DNA of 9,783 bases from an uncultured Clostridiaceae bacterium (GCA_949948825.1 CATLIJ010000081.1:1-9783), one strand, 5' to 3'. Numbered from the stretch's first letter, positions 1 through 7,137 are shown. The notes: generated by a model not told the origin, from the sequence alone. Numbers and translations are program-made.

Positions 1-30
1 GGCTGTCTCGCTGTTCTTAAAATCCACCAT
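1..30 (-). CDS. Probable rubrerythrin, first ten codons only (partial)
   Basis: Only the first ten codons lie in the window, reading MVDFKNSETA leftward from the ATG at 28-30. An excellent ribosome binding site (GGAAGGAG, about 7 nt before the ATG) shows that this is a real translation start. The N-terminus resembles rubrerythrins of clostridia, many of which begin with a very similar MVDFKxSxTAxN segment. Rubrerythrins are di-iron plus rubredoxin-iron proteins that reduce hydrogen peroxide in the cytoplasm of anaerobes. The gene is co-oriented with the DUF6062 gene, with about 110 nt between them. That a gene starts here is well supported. The identity rests on ten residues and should be treated as a guess until the flanking sequence is read. 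Confidence 0.55.
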   Translation of the reverse strand, partial: MVDFKNSETA

Positions 31-140
31 GGAAAATCTCCTTCCAAATTATAAAAATCCGTCGTCTTGATTCTCCACTATTATTTCTCATATTCTCTAA
101 AATATACCACTTTTCTGTTTTTGTCTTCCGGTTGCCTCAT

Positions 141-914
141 TTACTTCTGACACTTAAATACTGGATCTGCCGGATGACTGCCCACCAGTTTTTGCATTGT
201 CCGCTGCACTGCATCCCGCGACTGCTTCCAGTCCGCATCCTGATTCCGGTAATCATATTTCTCAATCAGCCAGTCAATATCCTCCTGAACCCGATCCAGA
301 TTCCTCTCCATCAGCTGGCCCAGCTTGGCAATCCAGACCTGCCGTTCCTCTGGCTTTAACTTTTCCCCGCACACATGAAGAATATCTGCAAAATGGGGAA
401 GGCAGAATCCCTTTGACTCCATGAGAAGCCTGCCGAATTCCGGTTCTTCCTTAAGCAGGTATACAAATGTGTCCAGCATGCGTCCATAAATCTTCTTCAT
501 ACGGCTGCACACATAACAATGCTCCTCCTCAGAGCGAATCCACGCCTCGGCAGTGGAAACCGCTCCCTGTGGCTCCATGCTGCCTGATCTGCTGAAGCGC
601 TTCAAAAAACCAGCTTTCTTTTCCGGCGTATCCTTTTCCATCTGCTTTTTCCATTCCCGGTTCACATATTCCAGCCGGGATTTCATAATCCAGGCATTCC
701 CCAGGCTGTTGCCATAATCATACATCAGCTTTGTATGATGCCTGCAGAATCCCTTCTTGCTGGTTTCCTCCCGGATATCTCCCTCCATATAAGAAGAACC
801 CAGCACAAACTCCAGGTTCTCCTGCTCCAGCTTTCTCTCCAGCCAGCAAAACAGGCACTCATCTCCTGCTTTCACTGCATCCGTCAATTCCATGGTATAT
901 AGTTTTTCCTTCAT
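141..914 (-). CDS. DUF6062 family protein (257 aa, uncharacterised)
   Basis: A 257-residue cytoplasmic-looking protein without signal peptide or membrane segment. I recognise it as a DUF6062-type protein of Clostridia, a family without known function as far as I know. It carries two matching sets of possible metal ligands. The first is C20-x2-C23 followed by a GFC57xxH60 motif. The second is C133-x2-C136 followed by a GFC171xxH174 motif. This suggests an internal duplication and perhaps two zinc or iron sites (inference). Residues around 85-115 are rich in Lys and Arg and look like a linker. The start was placed at 914 because AAGGGG lies 6 nt upstream. The reading frame stays open to 1037, but the extra 41 codons would overlap the probable promoter leader. 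The neighbours are a D-Ala-D-Ala carboxypeptidase upstream and a probable rubrerythrin downstream, all leftward. Confidence 0.8.
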   Translation of the reverse strand: MKEKLYTMELTDAVKAGDECLFCWLERKLEQENLEFVLGSSYMEGDIREETSKKGFCRHHTKLMYDYGNSLGNAWIMKSRLEYVNREWKKQMEKDTPEKKAGFLKRFSRSGSMEPQGAVSTAEAWIRSEEEHCYVCSRMKKIYGRMLDTFVYLLKEEPEFGRLLMESKGFCLPHFADILHVCGEKLKPEERQVWIAKLGQLMERNLDRVQEDIDWLIEKYDYRNQDADWKQSRDAVQRTMQKLVGSHPADPVFKCQK

Positions 915-1043
915 ATCTGTCCCCTTATGTGACAATCCCGAAGGCCTGATGCTTCTTGTCCGCCAAAGACAGGCAAGAAAATGCCCCCGTGAACAGTAAC
1001 TGAATGCCCAGCGTATCCCCCTCTGACATCCTGACACAGTATC

Positions 1044-1049
1044 AGTATA
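1044..1049 (-). promoter_or_regulatory. Possible -10 element for the DUF6062 gene
   Basis: Read on the minus strand this is TATACT, a 5/6 match to the -10 consensus, in an AT-rich stretch. The matching -35 is poor (TTTCTT at a 17-nt spacing). It would give a leader of about 120 nt before the DUF6062 start at 914. I found no riboswitch signature in that leader, and the gene may also be read through from the carboxypeptidase gene. Confidence 0.35.
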
Positions 1050-1080
1050 CTATAAAACAAGCGGAAAAGAAAGCATCTTT

Positions 1081-2391
1081 TTATCTTCCCATCAAAACTC
1101 CATAGTTAGCAAATCCATAGTCCAAAAGGGCCTTTGTATCTTCATAGTGAGTCTGTTTTGCCTTCATCACCACCACAATCAGCCGGACCCCGTCTCTCTC
1201 CACCGCGGTAACAAGAGTATTGCCTGCCAGTGAGGTATAACCAGTCTTTCCGCCGATAATTCCTTCATAATACCGGGAATCTGACGGCTGCATCATCTTA
1301 TGTCCCATGGTAAGGGTCCGCGCCCCTTCCTTCCTGGTGGCCGGAAATTCATAAGTGCATGTGGTGTCAATTCTGCGGAAGGCCTCCTTTTCCAGTGCTG
1401 CACGCATAATCAAAGCCATATCATGGGGCGTCGTCATATGGTTGGCATTGTTAAGGCCATGAGGATTGACAAAATTCGTATTGGTACATCCAAGCTCCCT
1501 GGCCCTTGCATTCATAAGCTGAGCAAAAGCCTCCACGCTTCCAGACACATGCTCTGCCAGCCCATTGCCAATCTCATTAGCTGACTTTAACAAAAGCCCG
1601 TAAAGGCACTGCTCCACTGTCAGCTGATCTCCTTCCGTGATGTTAAGAGATACAGCGCCAGACTCCAGGTTGGTGGTCGCAGAAGAAGAAAATGTCACCA
1701 CATCCCCCAAATTGCACCGTTCCAGCACAAGAAGAGAGGTCATAACCTTTGTAATACTGGCAGGAAAAAACTGCTGGTCTGCATTTTTCCCATACAGCAC
1801 CTTTCCTGTGGCCCCGTCAAGAAGCACTGCTCCCTCTGCCTGAATCTCAGGCTCTGCCAGAGCTGCTGCCCCATTCTGCCCATCTCCGGCTGGCTGTATT
1901 GCATCTGGCTGTCCGGAGGGCTGCTCCGCTCCTGGCTGCCCAGGTCCTGCCATGCCAGGAACGCCTGTAGCGCCAGATCCAAAGGATGAAGCTCCTGTGT
2001 CTGTCAGCGCGGGACCCGAGGACAAATTTGCACTGTCCGGCGCTTTTGAAGATGGATCTGTATCATTCGTCGCCAGCGGGCCAGAAGACGGACTTGTCCC
2101 GTCAGACGCTGGCCCTGAGGATGGACTTCTGCTATCAGAGGCTGACGGACCAAAGGTTGAGCCTCCATCTCCCGACGCTCCCGGACCAGAGGGAGAACCT
2201 TTGCTGTTTAACTCTTCCGGACCTGCCAGCCTTGTCTCCAGGGACAATACAGCCGCGCCTGCCGCCCATATCTGGTTATTTTCCTGTGCGATTGGCAAAA
2301 CAGTTCCCTTACCATAGGCCGCTCCATGAAATGTGAGACAGAAACACATTCCAAGTCCAATTAGCTGCTTATAATTTTTTGGATTTTTCAT
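1081..2391 (-). CDS. Secreted D-alanyl-D-alanine carboxypeptidase (peptidase S11, DacA/DacF-like) with long repetitive linker
   Basis: A low-molecular-weight penicillin-binding protein that removes the terminal D-Ala from peptidoglycan stem peptides outside the membrane. The three catalytic motifs of the S11 family are visible: S212-I-T-K215 (nucleophile and base), S270-A-N272, and K382-T-G384. Residues 1-28 look like a signal peptide (Lys-rich start, hydrophobic core, AAYG). Between it and the catalytic domain (about 185-436) lies an unusual stretch of roughly 120 residues rich in Ser, Gly, Pro, Ala and Asp. It includes seven 11-12 residue repeats at 65-143 and a Pro/Gly/Gln-rich tail to about 175. 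The protein ends soon after the catalytic domain, so the C-terminal beta domain and amphipathic anchor of classical PBP5 appear absent. AAGGAG lies 8 nt before the ATG and supports the start. No terminator is seen after the stop. Confidence 0.93.
   Translation of the reverse strand: MKNPKNYKQLIGLGMCFCLTFHGAAYGKGTVLPIAQENNQIWAAGAAVLSLETRLAGPEELNSKGSPSGPGASGDGGSTFGPSASDSRSPSSGPASDGTSPSSGPLATNDTDPSSKAPDSANLSSGPALTDTGASSFGSGATGVPGMAGPGQPGAEQPSGQPDAIQPAGDGQNGAAALAEPEIQAEGAVLLDGATGKVLYGKNADQQFFPASITKVMTSLLVLERCNLGDVVTFSSSATTNLESGAVSLNITEGDQLTVEQCLYGLLLKSANEIGNGLAEHVSGSVEAFAQLMNARARELGCTNTNFVNPHGLNNANHMTTPHDMALIMRAALEKEAFRRIDTTCTYEFPATRKEGARTLTMGHKMMQPSDSRYYEGIIGGKTGYTSLAGNTLVTAVERDGVRLIVVVMKAKQTHYEDTKALLDYGFANYGVLMGR
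1963..2199 (-). repeat. Imperfect 33-36 bp coding minisatellite in the carboxypeptidase linker
   Basis: Residues 65-143 of the carboxypeptidase can be laid out as seven units of 11 or 12 residues. The clearest are RSPSSGPASDG, TSPSSGPLATND, TDPSSKAPDSA and NLSSGPALTDT. On the plus strand the periodicity shows as recurring GGNCCNGARGRNGRAC-like blocks. Units are degenerate but keep a multiple of three, so copy-number change would alter linker length without a frameshift. Confidence 0.75.
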
Positions 2392-2461
2392 CCGCTGCTC
2401 TCCTTACCATATTTTATATTTTTCTGCTTCTAAATATAATAGTTCTGGTTCTTGTATCTAA

Positions 2462-2467
2462 ATCATA
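2462..2467 (-). promoter_or_regulatory. Possible extended -10 promoter of the carboxypeptidase gene
   Basis: On the minus strand this reads TGG followed by TATGAT, an extended -10 of the form TGn-TATGAT, about 70 nt before the start codon at 2391. No good -35 is present at 16-18 nt, which an extended -10 can tolerate. This is a sequence match only. Confidence 0.4.
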
Positions 2468-2540
2468 CCATAAATTCTGCTGAAAAATATGACGACTTTC
2501 TTAAACTTCCCCTACAATTCTGGTTACTGTTTGTTCCAAC

Positions 2541-2581
2541 ACGAAAAAAAGCCTGACCGCAATTCCATACATCAGGCTTTT
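2541..2581 (-). terminator. Rho-independent terminator of the 47-aa gene
   Basis: Arms at 2547-2556 and 2572-2581 (AAAAGCCTGA with TCAGGCTTTT) form a perfect 10-bp stem with a 15-nt loop. On the minus strand the stem runs directly into a run of seven T. It lies 18 nt after the stop codon of the leftward 47-codon ORF. The plus strand also has a T-rich tail, but no rightward gene precedes it. Confidence 0.85.
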
Positions 2582-2599
2582 CCTCTTTTTGAATCTGTA

Positions 2600-2743
2600 C
2601 TATTCATCCTTTTCTTTTTTAGGCGTATCTGACAGCTCATTCACTTTTCTCTTTGCCTCATCCAAATCCCTGCATCCGTCCAAAATCATTGAAATCATTT
2701 TTATAATCTTGTCAAATTGTTTGTCTGTCATAACCTCTGTCAT
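2600..2743 (-). CDS. Small protein of 47 aa, unknown function
   Basis: A short leftward ORF beginning MTEVMTDKQFDK and ending TPKKEKDE. I do not recognise its function; similar short hypothetical proteins with an MTDKQFD-like start may occur in Lachnospiraceae (from memory, unchecked). The middle (KIIKMISMILDGCRDLDEA, about residues 12-30) could form an amphipathic helix. It contains a single Cys (C24), and the tail is rich in Lys and Glu. There is no signal peptide or clear membrane segment. The case that it is real is strong: GGAGG lies 7 nt before the ATG, a TTGGAA-17-TATAAT promoter lies about 80 nt upstream, and a strong terminator follows 18 nt after the stop. An in-frame second ATG at 2731 is an alternative start, but the ribosome binding site favours 2743. 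Confidence 0.75.
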   Translation of the reverse strand: MTEVMTDKQFDKIIKMISMILDGCRDLDEAKRKVNELSDTPKKEKDE

Positions 2744-2752
2744 ATCCTTTCC

Positions 2753-2792
2753 TCCAATCCTTCAATCCTTCAATCCTTCAATCCTTCAATCT
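2753..2792 (-). repeat. Tandem octamer array (GGATTGAA, about five copies) in the leader of the 47-aa gene
   Basis: On the plus strand TTCAATCC is repeated three times exactly (2761-2784). It is flanked by one-mismatch copies at 2753-2760 and 2785-2792. On the minus strand this is a GGATTGAA array in the 5' leader of the 47-residue gene, running straight into its ribosome binding site. Each junction contains the SD-like core AAGGA. Confidence 0.9.
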
Positions 2793-2826
2793 GAATTAAC
2801 CACCTTATTAGTTATTGGATAATTCC

Positions 2827-2855
2827 ATTATAAACGGTTTTTTATATATTTCCAA
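2827..2855 (-). promoter_or_regulatory. Sigma-A-type promoter of the 47-aa gene
   Basis: On the minus strand TTGGAA (2850-2855) and TATAAT (2827-2832) are separated by exactly 17 nt. The -10 is perfect and the -35 matches 4 of 6. Transcription would start near 2820, giving a leader of about 76 nt that contains the octamer array. Confidence 0.75.
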
Positions 2856-2932
2856 CACAAAATTAACTTTTTTACATATTTTCCTCCCATCCTCATACAA
2901 ATAATAGCAACAACATTTCCGGCAGGTTTTCC

Positions 2933-3763
2933 ATGAAGCTATATCGAGGCAAAATCAACCGCCTGTACTGCAAATCCCTGGCAAAGGTCACTTTTTTGTT
3001 CCTTTTATCCTTTCTTTTAGGCCACTGGCTCGGCTATGTGACCCATCCTGCCGGGGCTTCCCCAGTTGTCCCTGCCTCCGCGGACGGCAACTGGGGCCTC
3101 AGCTTTCAGCAGGAGGGCAAACCTCCTGTGGGCAATGCCACCTCGGACTACTTAAAGCAGTTTAATGCCCACTACAATGCTGAGACAGAAGAAAAGGTCA
3201 TCTATCTGACCTTTGACGCAGGCTATGAAAACGGCAACACGCCTGCCATTTTAGATGCTTTAAAAAAGCACAATGCCCCTGCCACCTTTTTTCTCGTAGG
3301 CAATTATTTAAACACAAGCCCGGATCTGGTAAAACGGATGGTAGCAGAAGGTCACAATGTGGGAAATCACACCTTTCACCACCCGGATATGTCCAAAATC
3401 TCCACCAAAGAAAGCTTTGAAAAAGAACTGTCTGATTTGGAAGCTCTTTTTCAGCAAACCACAGGGCAGGCTATGAAAAAATACTACCGCCCTCCTCAGG
3501 GAAAATACAGCGAAGCAAATCTGGCCATGGCAAAGGAAATGGGTTATCACACTTTTTTCTGGAGCCTTGCCTATGTAGACTGGTATGAGGATAAGCAGCC
3601 TTCCAAAGAAGAGGCGTTTAAAAAACTAACCGGACGTATCCATCCAGGAGCTATTGTTTTACTGCACAGCACATCAAAGACAAACGGAGAGATTTTAGAT
3701 GAGCTTTTAGGGAAATGGGAGGAAATGGGATATCATTTTGCCTCACTGGATGATTTAGTATGA
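2933..3763 (+). CDS. pdaA: PdaA-type polysaccharide deacetylase (delta-lactam-biosynthetic de-N-acetylase)
   Basis: PdaA removes the N-acetyl group from muramic acid so that the muramic delta-lactam of spore-cortex peptidoglycan can form. The 276-residue protein has a basic start and one hydrophobic segment (about 19-36), a signal anchor or signal peptide. The PdaA-typical lead-in NWGLSFQ...GKPPVGN (53-68) comes next, then a NodB deacetylase domain to the end. NodB motifs seen: TFDAG (93-97, catalytic base D95), HTFHH (146-150, zinc ligands H146 and H150), RPPQG (186-190), WSLAYVDW (210-217) and LLHS (243-246, H245). The canonical second Asp of TFDDG is Ala here. B. subtilis PdaA, as I recall it, also departs there (Asn), so this fits the subgroup. 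The ribosome binding site is weak (GGCAGG). Upstream CATACAA (2894-2900) resembles a forespore sigma -10, which would suit a spore gene, but the -35 is unconvincing. Confidence 0.93.
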   Translation: MKLYRGKINRLYCKSLAKVTFLFLLSFLLGHWLGYVTHPAGASPVVPASADGNWGLSFQQEGKPPVGNATSDYLKQFNAHYNAETEEKVIYLTFDAGYENGNTPAILDALKKHNAPATFFLVGNYLNTSPDLVKRMVAEGHNVGNHTFHHPDMSKISTKESFEKELSDLEALFQQTTGQAMKKYYRPPQGKYSEANLAMAKEMGYHTFFWSLAYVDWYEDKQPSKEEAFKKLTGRIHPGAIVLLHSTSKTNGEILDELLGKWEEMGYHFASLDDLV

Positions 3764-3772
3764 TTCCGGCGT

Positions 3773-3800
3773 GTTTCCCACAGGAAAACCTTTGTGTTTC
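3773..3800 (+). terminator. Weak possible terminator after pdaA
   Basis: GTTTCC (3773-3778) can pair with GGAAAAC (3783-3789) with one bulged A and a 4-nt loop, followed by CTTTGTGTTTC. The stem is short and the T-tract broken, so this is tentative. It lies just after the pdaA stop and before the carB promoter. Confidence 0.3.
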
Positions 3801-3826
3801 TTGTGTTCATTTACTGAAAAAACTCC

Positions 3827-3854
3827 TTGCCATATTTCCATTTTCCTATATAAT
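3827..3854 (+). promoter_or_regulatory. Sigma-A-type promoter of carB
   Basis: TTGCCA (3827-3832) and a perfect TATAAT (3849-3854) are 16 nt apart. The predicted start near 3861 gives a leader of about 50 nt to the ATG at 3910. That is too short for a PyrR-type attenuator, and none is seen. Confidence 0.75.
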
Positions 3855-3894
3855 GTAAGAGAGTTTGGTGATATGCAGAATACACATACAGGAC

Positions 3895-3901
3895 AAGGAG
3901 G
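3895..3901 (+). promoter_or_regulatory. Ribosome binding site fixing the carB start
   Basis: AAGGAGG lies 8 nt before the ATG at 3910. It decides against the in-frame upstream ATG at 3865, which has no such site and sits immediately after the predicted transcription start. Confidence 0.9.
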
Positions 3902-3909
3902 ATTTTATT

Positions 3910-6900
3910 ATGCCGCAGCGAACTGACATCCACAAGGTTCTCATCATAGGGTCCGGGCCTATTATTATCGGGCAGGCGTGCGAATTTGACTACTCCGGCA
4001 CTCAGGCATGCAAAGCGCTGAAAAAGCTGGGTTATGAGATTGTGTTAGTCAACTCCAACCCTGCCACCATTATGACAGACCCGGAGACTGCTGACGTAAC
4101 GTATATTGAACCTCTGAACGTACAGAGGCTGGAACAGATTATTGCCAAAGAACGTCCGGACGCGCTGCTTCCCAACTTAGGCGGCCAGTCTGGACTGAAT
4201 CTGTGTTCTGAACTTTATAAAGAAGGGATTCTGGATCAATATCATGTAAAGGTTATCGGCGTTCAGGTCGATGCCATTGAGCGGGGCGAGGACCGGATTG
4301 AATTTAAAAAGGCTATGAATGCCTTGGGAATTGAGATGGCACGCAGCCAGGTTGCCTACAGCGTGGAGGAAGCCCTGACCATTGCGGACGAACTTGGTTA
4401 TCCTGTAGTCCTTCGTCCTGCCTACACCATGGGAGGCGCAGGGGGAGGCCTGGTCTACAACCGGGAGGAATTGAAAATCGTCTGCGCCCGCGGTCTGCAG
4501 GCAAGTCTGGTGGGACAAGTGCTGGTGGAGGAATCCATCTTAGGCTGGGAAGAGCTGGAGCTGGAGGTGGTCCGGGACAAGGACAACAACATGATTACAG
4601 TCTGTTTTATTGAAAATATTGACCCCCTGGGGGTTCACACCGGCGACTCCTTCTGTTCTGCTCCCATGCTGACCATTTCTGAAGAATGTCAAAAACGGCT
4701 TCAGGAGCAGGCATACCGGATTGTGGAATCGGTTCAGGTCATTGGAGGCACCAATGTCCAGTTTGCCCATGACCCGGTTTCTGACCGGATTGTGGTGATT
4801 GAGATCAATCCCCGGACCTCCCGCTCCTCTGCTCTGGCCTCCAAGGCTACTGGCTTCCCCATTGCTTTGGTCTCTGCCATGCTGGCCACCGGGCTGACTT
4901 TAAAAGACATTCCCTGCGGCAAATATGGTACCCTGGACAAATATGTTCCGGACGGGGACTATGTGGTCATCAAATTTGCCCGATGGGCTTTTGAAAAGTT
5001 TAAGGGCGTGGAGGACAAGCTGGGAACTCAGATGCGGGCTGTGGGAGAGGTTATGAGCATTGGAAAAACCTATAAAGAAGCTTTCCAAAAAGCAATCCGC
5101 AGTCTGGAGACTGGACGTTATGGTCTGGGCCATGCCAAAGATTTTGATGTCTGGACAAAGGAACAGCTTCTCCACATGCTGATTACCCCTTCCAGTGAGC
5201 GCCATTTTATTATGTATGAAGCTCTTCGCAAAGGAGCCTCTGTGGAGGAAATTCATGAGATCACCAAAGTAAAAACCTGGTTTATTGAACAGATGAAGGA
5301 GCTGGTGGAGGAAGAGGAGGCGCTTCTTGCCTGCAGGGGAAACCTGCCTTCGGACGAACAGCTGACCAGAGCAAAAAAAGACGGATTTTCCGACAAATAC
5401 TTAAGCCAGCTTCTGGAGATTCCGGAGGATGATATTCGAAACCGCCGGACACAGCTGGGTGTGGAGGAAGCCTGGGAAGGCGTTCATGTAAGCGGCACCA
5501 GGGACAGCGCCTATTATTATTCTACTTACAATGCCCCAGACAAAAATCCGGTAAACACAGACCGGCCCAAGGTCATGATTTTAGGCGGAGGCCCCAACCG
5601 AATCGGACAGGGAATTGAATTTGACTATTGCTGTGTCCATGCCTCCCTTGCCCTGAAAAAGCTTGGCTTTGAGACCATTATTGTCAACTGCAATCCTGAG
5701 ACGGTTTCCACAGACTATGACACCTCAGACAAGCTGTATTTTGAGCCATTGACTCTGGAGGATGTTTTAAGCATTTATAAAAAGGAAAAGCCCTTAGGTG
5801 TCATTGCCCAGTTCGGGGGACAAACTCCTTTAAATCTGGCTGCGGATTTGGAGAAAAACGGTGTGCGGATCTTAGGCACCTCTCCCTCTGTGATTGATCT
5901 GGCAGAGGACCGGGATCTGTTCCGGGCCATGATGGAAAAGCTGGACATTCCCATGCCGGAATCTGGCATGGCCACTACAGTAGAAGAAGCTCTTTCCATT
6001 GCCAAAAACATCGGCTATCCGGTGATGGTCCGCCCCTCTTATGTACTGGGAGGAAGAGGCATGGAGGTGGTCTATGATGATGAAAGCATGACGGGCTACA
6101 TGCAGGCTGCTGTGGGCGTAACCCCGGATCGTCCCATCCTCATTGACCGGTTTTTGAATCATGCCATGGAATGTGAGGCAGATGCCATCAGCGACGGCAC
6201 TCATGCCTTTGTCCCTGCTGTGATGGAGCATATTGAACTGGCTGGCGTCCACTCCGGCGATTCGGCCTGCATCCTTCCCTCGGTTCACATTTCCAGAGAA
6301 AATGTGGAGCAGATCAAGGAGTACACCCGCCGGATTGCAGAGGAAATGCATGTAAAGGGCCTGATGAACATGCAGTATGCCATTGAAAACGGAAAGGTCT
6401 TTGTGCTGGAGGCCAACCCCCGGGCATCCCGGACCGTTCCGCTGGTGTCCAAGGTCTGCAACATCCGGATGGTGCCTCTTGCCACGGACATCATCACCTC
6501 TGAACTGACCGGACGGCCCTCTCCTGTACCGGATCTGAAGGAACAGGAGATTCCCAACTACGGCGTCAAGGAAGCTGTGTTCCCCTTTAATATGTTCCAG
6601 GAGGTAGACCCGGTGTTAGGACCAGAGATGCGCTCCACCGGCGAGGTTCTTGGATTGTCCCCCTCCTTTGGCGAGGCATTTTACAAGGCGCAGGAAGCCA
6701 CCCAGTCCCGGCTTCCCTTAGAAGGCACGGTTCTCATTTCTGTCAACCGCAAAGATAAGCCTGAGGTAGTTGAGGTGGCGGAAAGCTTTGCCAAAGACGG
6801 CTTTACCATCCTGGCCACTGGCTCCACCTATGACTTAATCCATAAAGCAGGCATTCCTGCCAAAAAGGTGAAAAAGCTCTATGAGGGACGGCCCAACATT

Positions 6901-7137
6901 CTGGATATGATCACCAATGGGGATATTCAGCTGATCATCAATTCCCCTTCCGGAAAGGAAAGCGTCCATGATGACAGCTACTTAAGAAAAGCGGCAATCA
7001 AGGCCAAGGTGCCATATATGACGACCATGGCCGCCGCCAGAGCAACTGCCAGCGGCATCCATTATGTAAAGACTCATGGAAACGGGGAAATTAAATCTTT
7101 GCAGATGCTCCATGGGGAGATTCATGATAAGGAGTAG
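3910..7137 (+). CDS. carB: Carbamoyl-phosphate synthase large subunit
   Basis: CarB (1075 aa, the usual length; E. coli 1073) uses two ATP, bicarbonate and ammonia delivered by CarA to make carbamoyl phosphate for pyrimidine and arginine synthesis in the cytoplasm. Both homologous halves are complete. The first, the carboxyphosphate domain, has GSGPIIIGQACEFDYSG (15-31), a glycine-rich loop GGAGGG (175-180) and the metal-binding INPRTSRSS near 299. The oligomerisation region follows. The second half starts around 554 (KVMILGGGPNRIGQGIEFDY) with RPSYVLGGRGMEVVYD and EANPRASRTVPLVSK. The C-terminal MGS-like allosteric domain starts at about 938 (EGTVLISVNR, with ATGST) and is intact. No carA lies beside it: pdaA is upstream and a terminator follows. 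The gene has its own promoter, so it appears monocistronic, and its CarA partner must be encoded elsewhere. Confidence 0.98.
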   Translation: MPQRTDIHKVLIIGSGPIIIGQACEFDYSGTQACKALKKLGYEIVLVNSNPATIMTDPETADVTYIEPLNVQRLEQIIAKERPDALLPNLGGQSGLNLCSELYKEGILDQYHVKVIGVQVDAIERGEDRIEFKKAMNALGIEMARSQVAYSVEEALTIADELGYPVVLRPAYTMGGAGGGLVYNREELKIVCARGLQASLVGQVLVEESILGWEELELEVVRDKDNNMITVCFIENIDPLGVHTGDSFCSAPMLTISEECQKRLQEQAYRIVESVQVIGGTNVQFAHDPVSDRIVVIEINPRTSRSSALASKATGFPIALVSAMLATGLTLKDIPCGKYGTLDKYVPDGDYVVIKFARWAFEKFKGVEDKLGTQMRAVGEVMSIGKTYKEAFQKAIRSLETGRYGLGHAKDFDVWTKEQLLHMLITPSSERHFIMYEALRKGASVEEIHEITKVKTWFIEQMKELVEEEEALLACRGNLPSDEQLTRAKKDGFSDKYLSQLLEIPEDDIRNRRTQLGVEEAWEGVHVSGTRDSAYYYSTYNAPDKNPVNTDRPKVMILGGGPNRIGQGIEFDYCCVHASLALKKLGFETIIVNCNPETVSTDYDTSDKLYFEPLTLEDVLSIYKKEKPLGVIAQFGGQTPLNLAADLEKNGVRILGTSPSVIDLAEDRDLFRAMMEKLDIPMPESGMATTVEEALSIAKNIGYPVMVRPSYVLGGRGMEVVYDDESMTGYMQAAVGVTPDRPILIDRFLNHAMECEADAISDGTHAFVPAVMEHIELAGVHSGDSACILPSVHISRENVEQIKEYTRRIAEEMHVKGLMNMQYAIENGKVFVLEANPRASRTVPLVSKVCNIRMVPLATDIITSELTGRPSPVPDLKEQEIPNYGVKEAVFPFNMFQEVDPVLGPEMRSTGEVLGLSPSFGEAFYKAQEATQSRLPLEGTVLISVNRKDKPEVVEVAESFAKDGFTILATGSTYDLIHKAGIPAKKVKKLYEGRPNILDMITNGDIQLIINSPSGKESVHDDSYLRKAAIKAKVPYMTTMAAARATASGIHYVKTHGNGEIKSLQMLHGEIHDKE

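Noticed and set aside
48..53. TATAAT on the minus strand just before the probable rubrerythrin start
   Set aside because: Transcription from it would begin at about 41, inside the ribosome binding site, and no -35 is present at 16-18 nt. Probably chance in AT-rich DNA.
81..140. 19-codon leftward ORF immediately after the DUF6062 stop
   Set aside because: It has no Shine-Dalgarno sequence and would depend on re-initiation at the previous stop. Length alone gives no support.
915..1037. Longer N-terminus for the DUF6062 protein starting at 1037
   Set aside because: The AAGGGG site fits the ATG at 914, and the extra 41 residues are Cys/Arg/Trp-rich and unlike the protein's body.
915..1043. Possible structured or riboswitch leader upstream of the DUF6062 gene
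   Set aside because: Only short pairings were found and no conserved core of a riboswitch class that I know.
1952..2336. Two overlapping plus-strand frames of 116-121 codons antisense to the carboxypeptidase linker
   Set aside because: They stay open because the linker DNA is a low-complexity repeat without stop codons in several frames. They mirror the coding repeat and have no independent signals.
5872..6351. 159-codon minus-strand frame inside carB
   Set aside because: Fully antisense to a highly conserved enzyme, with no plausible start signal and no domain.
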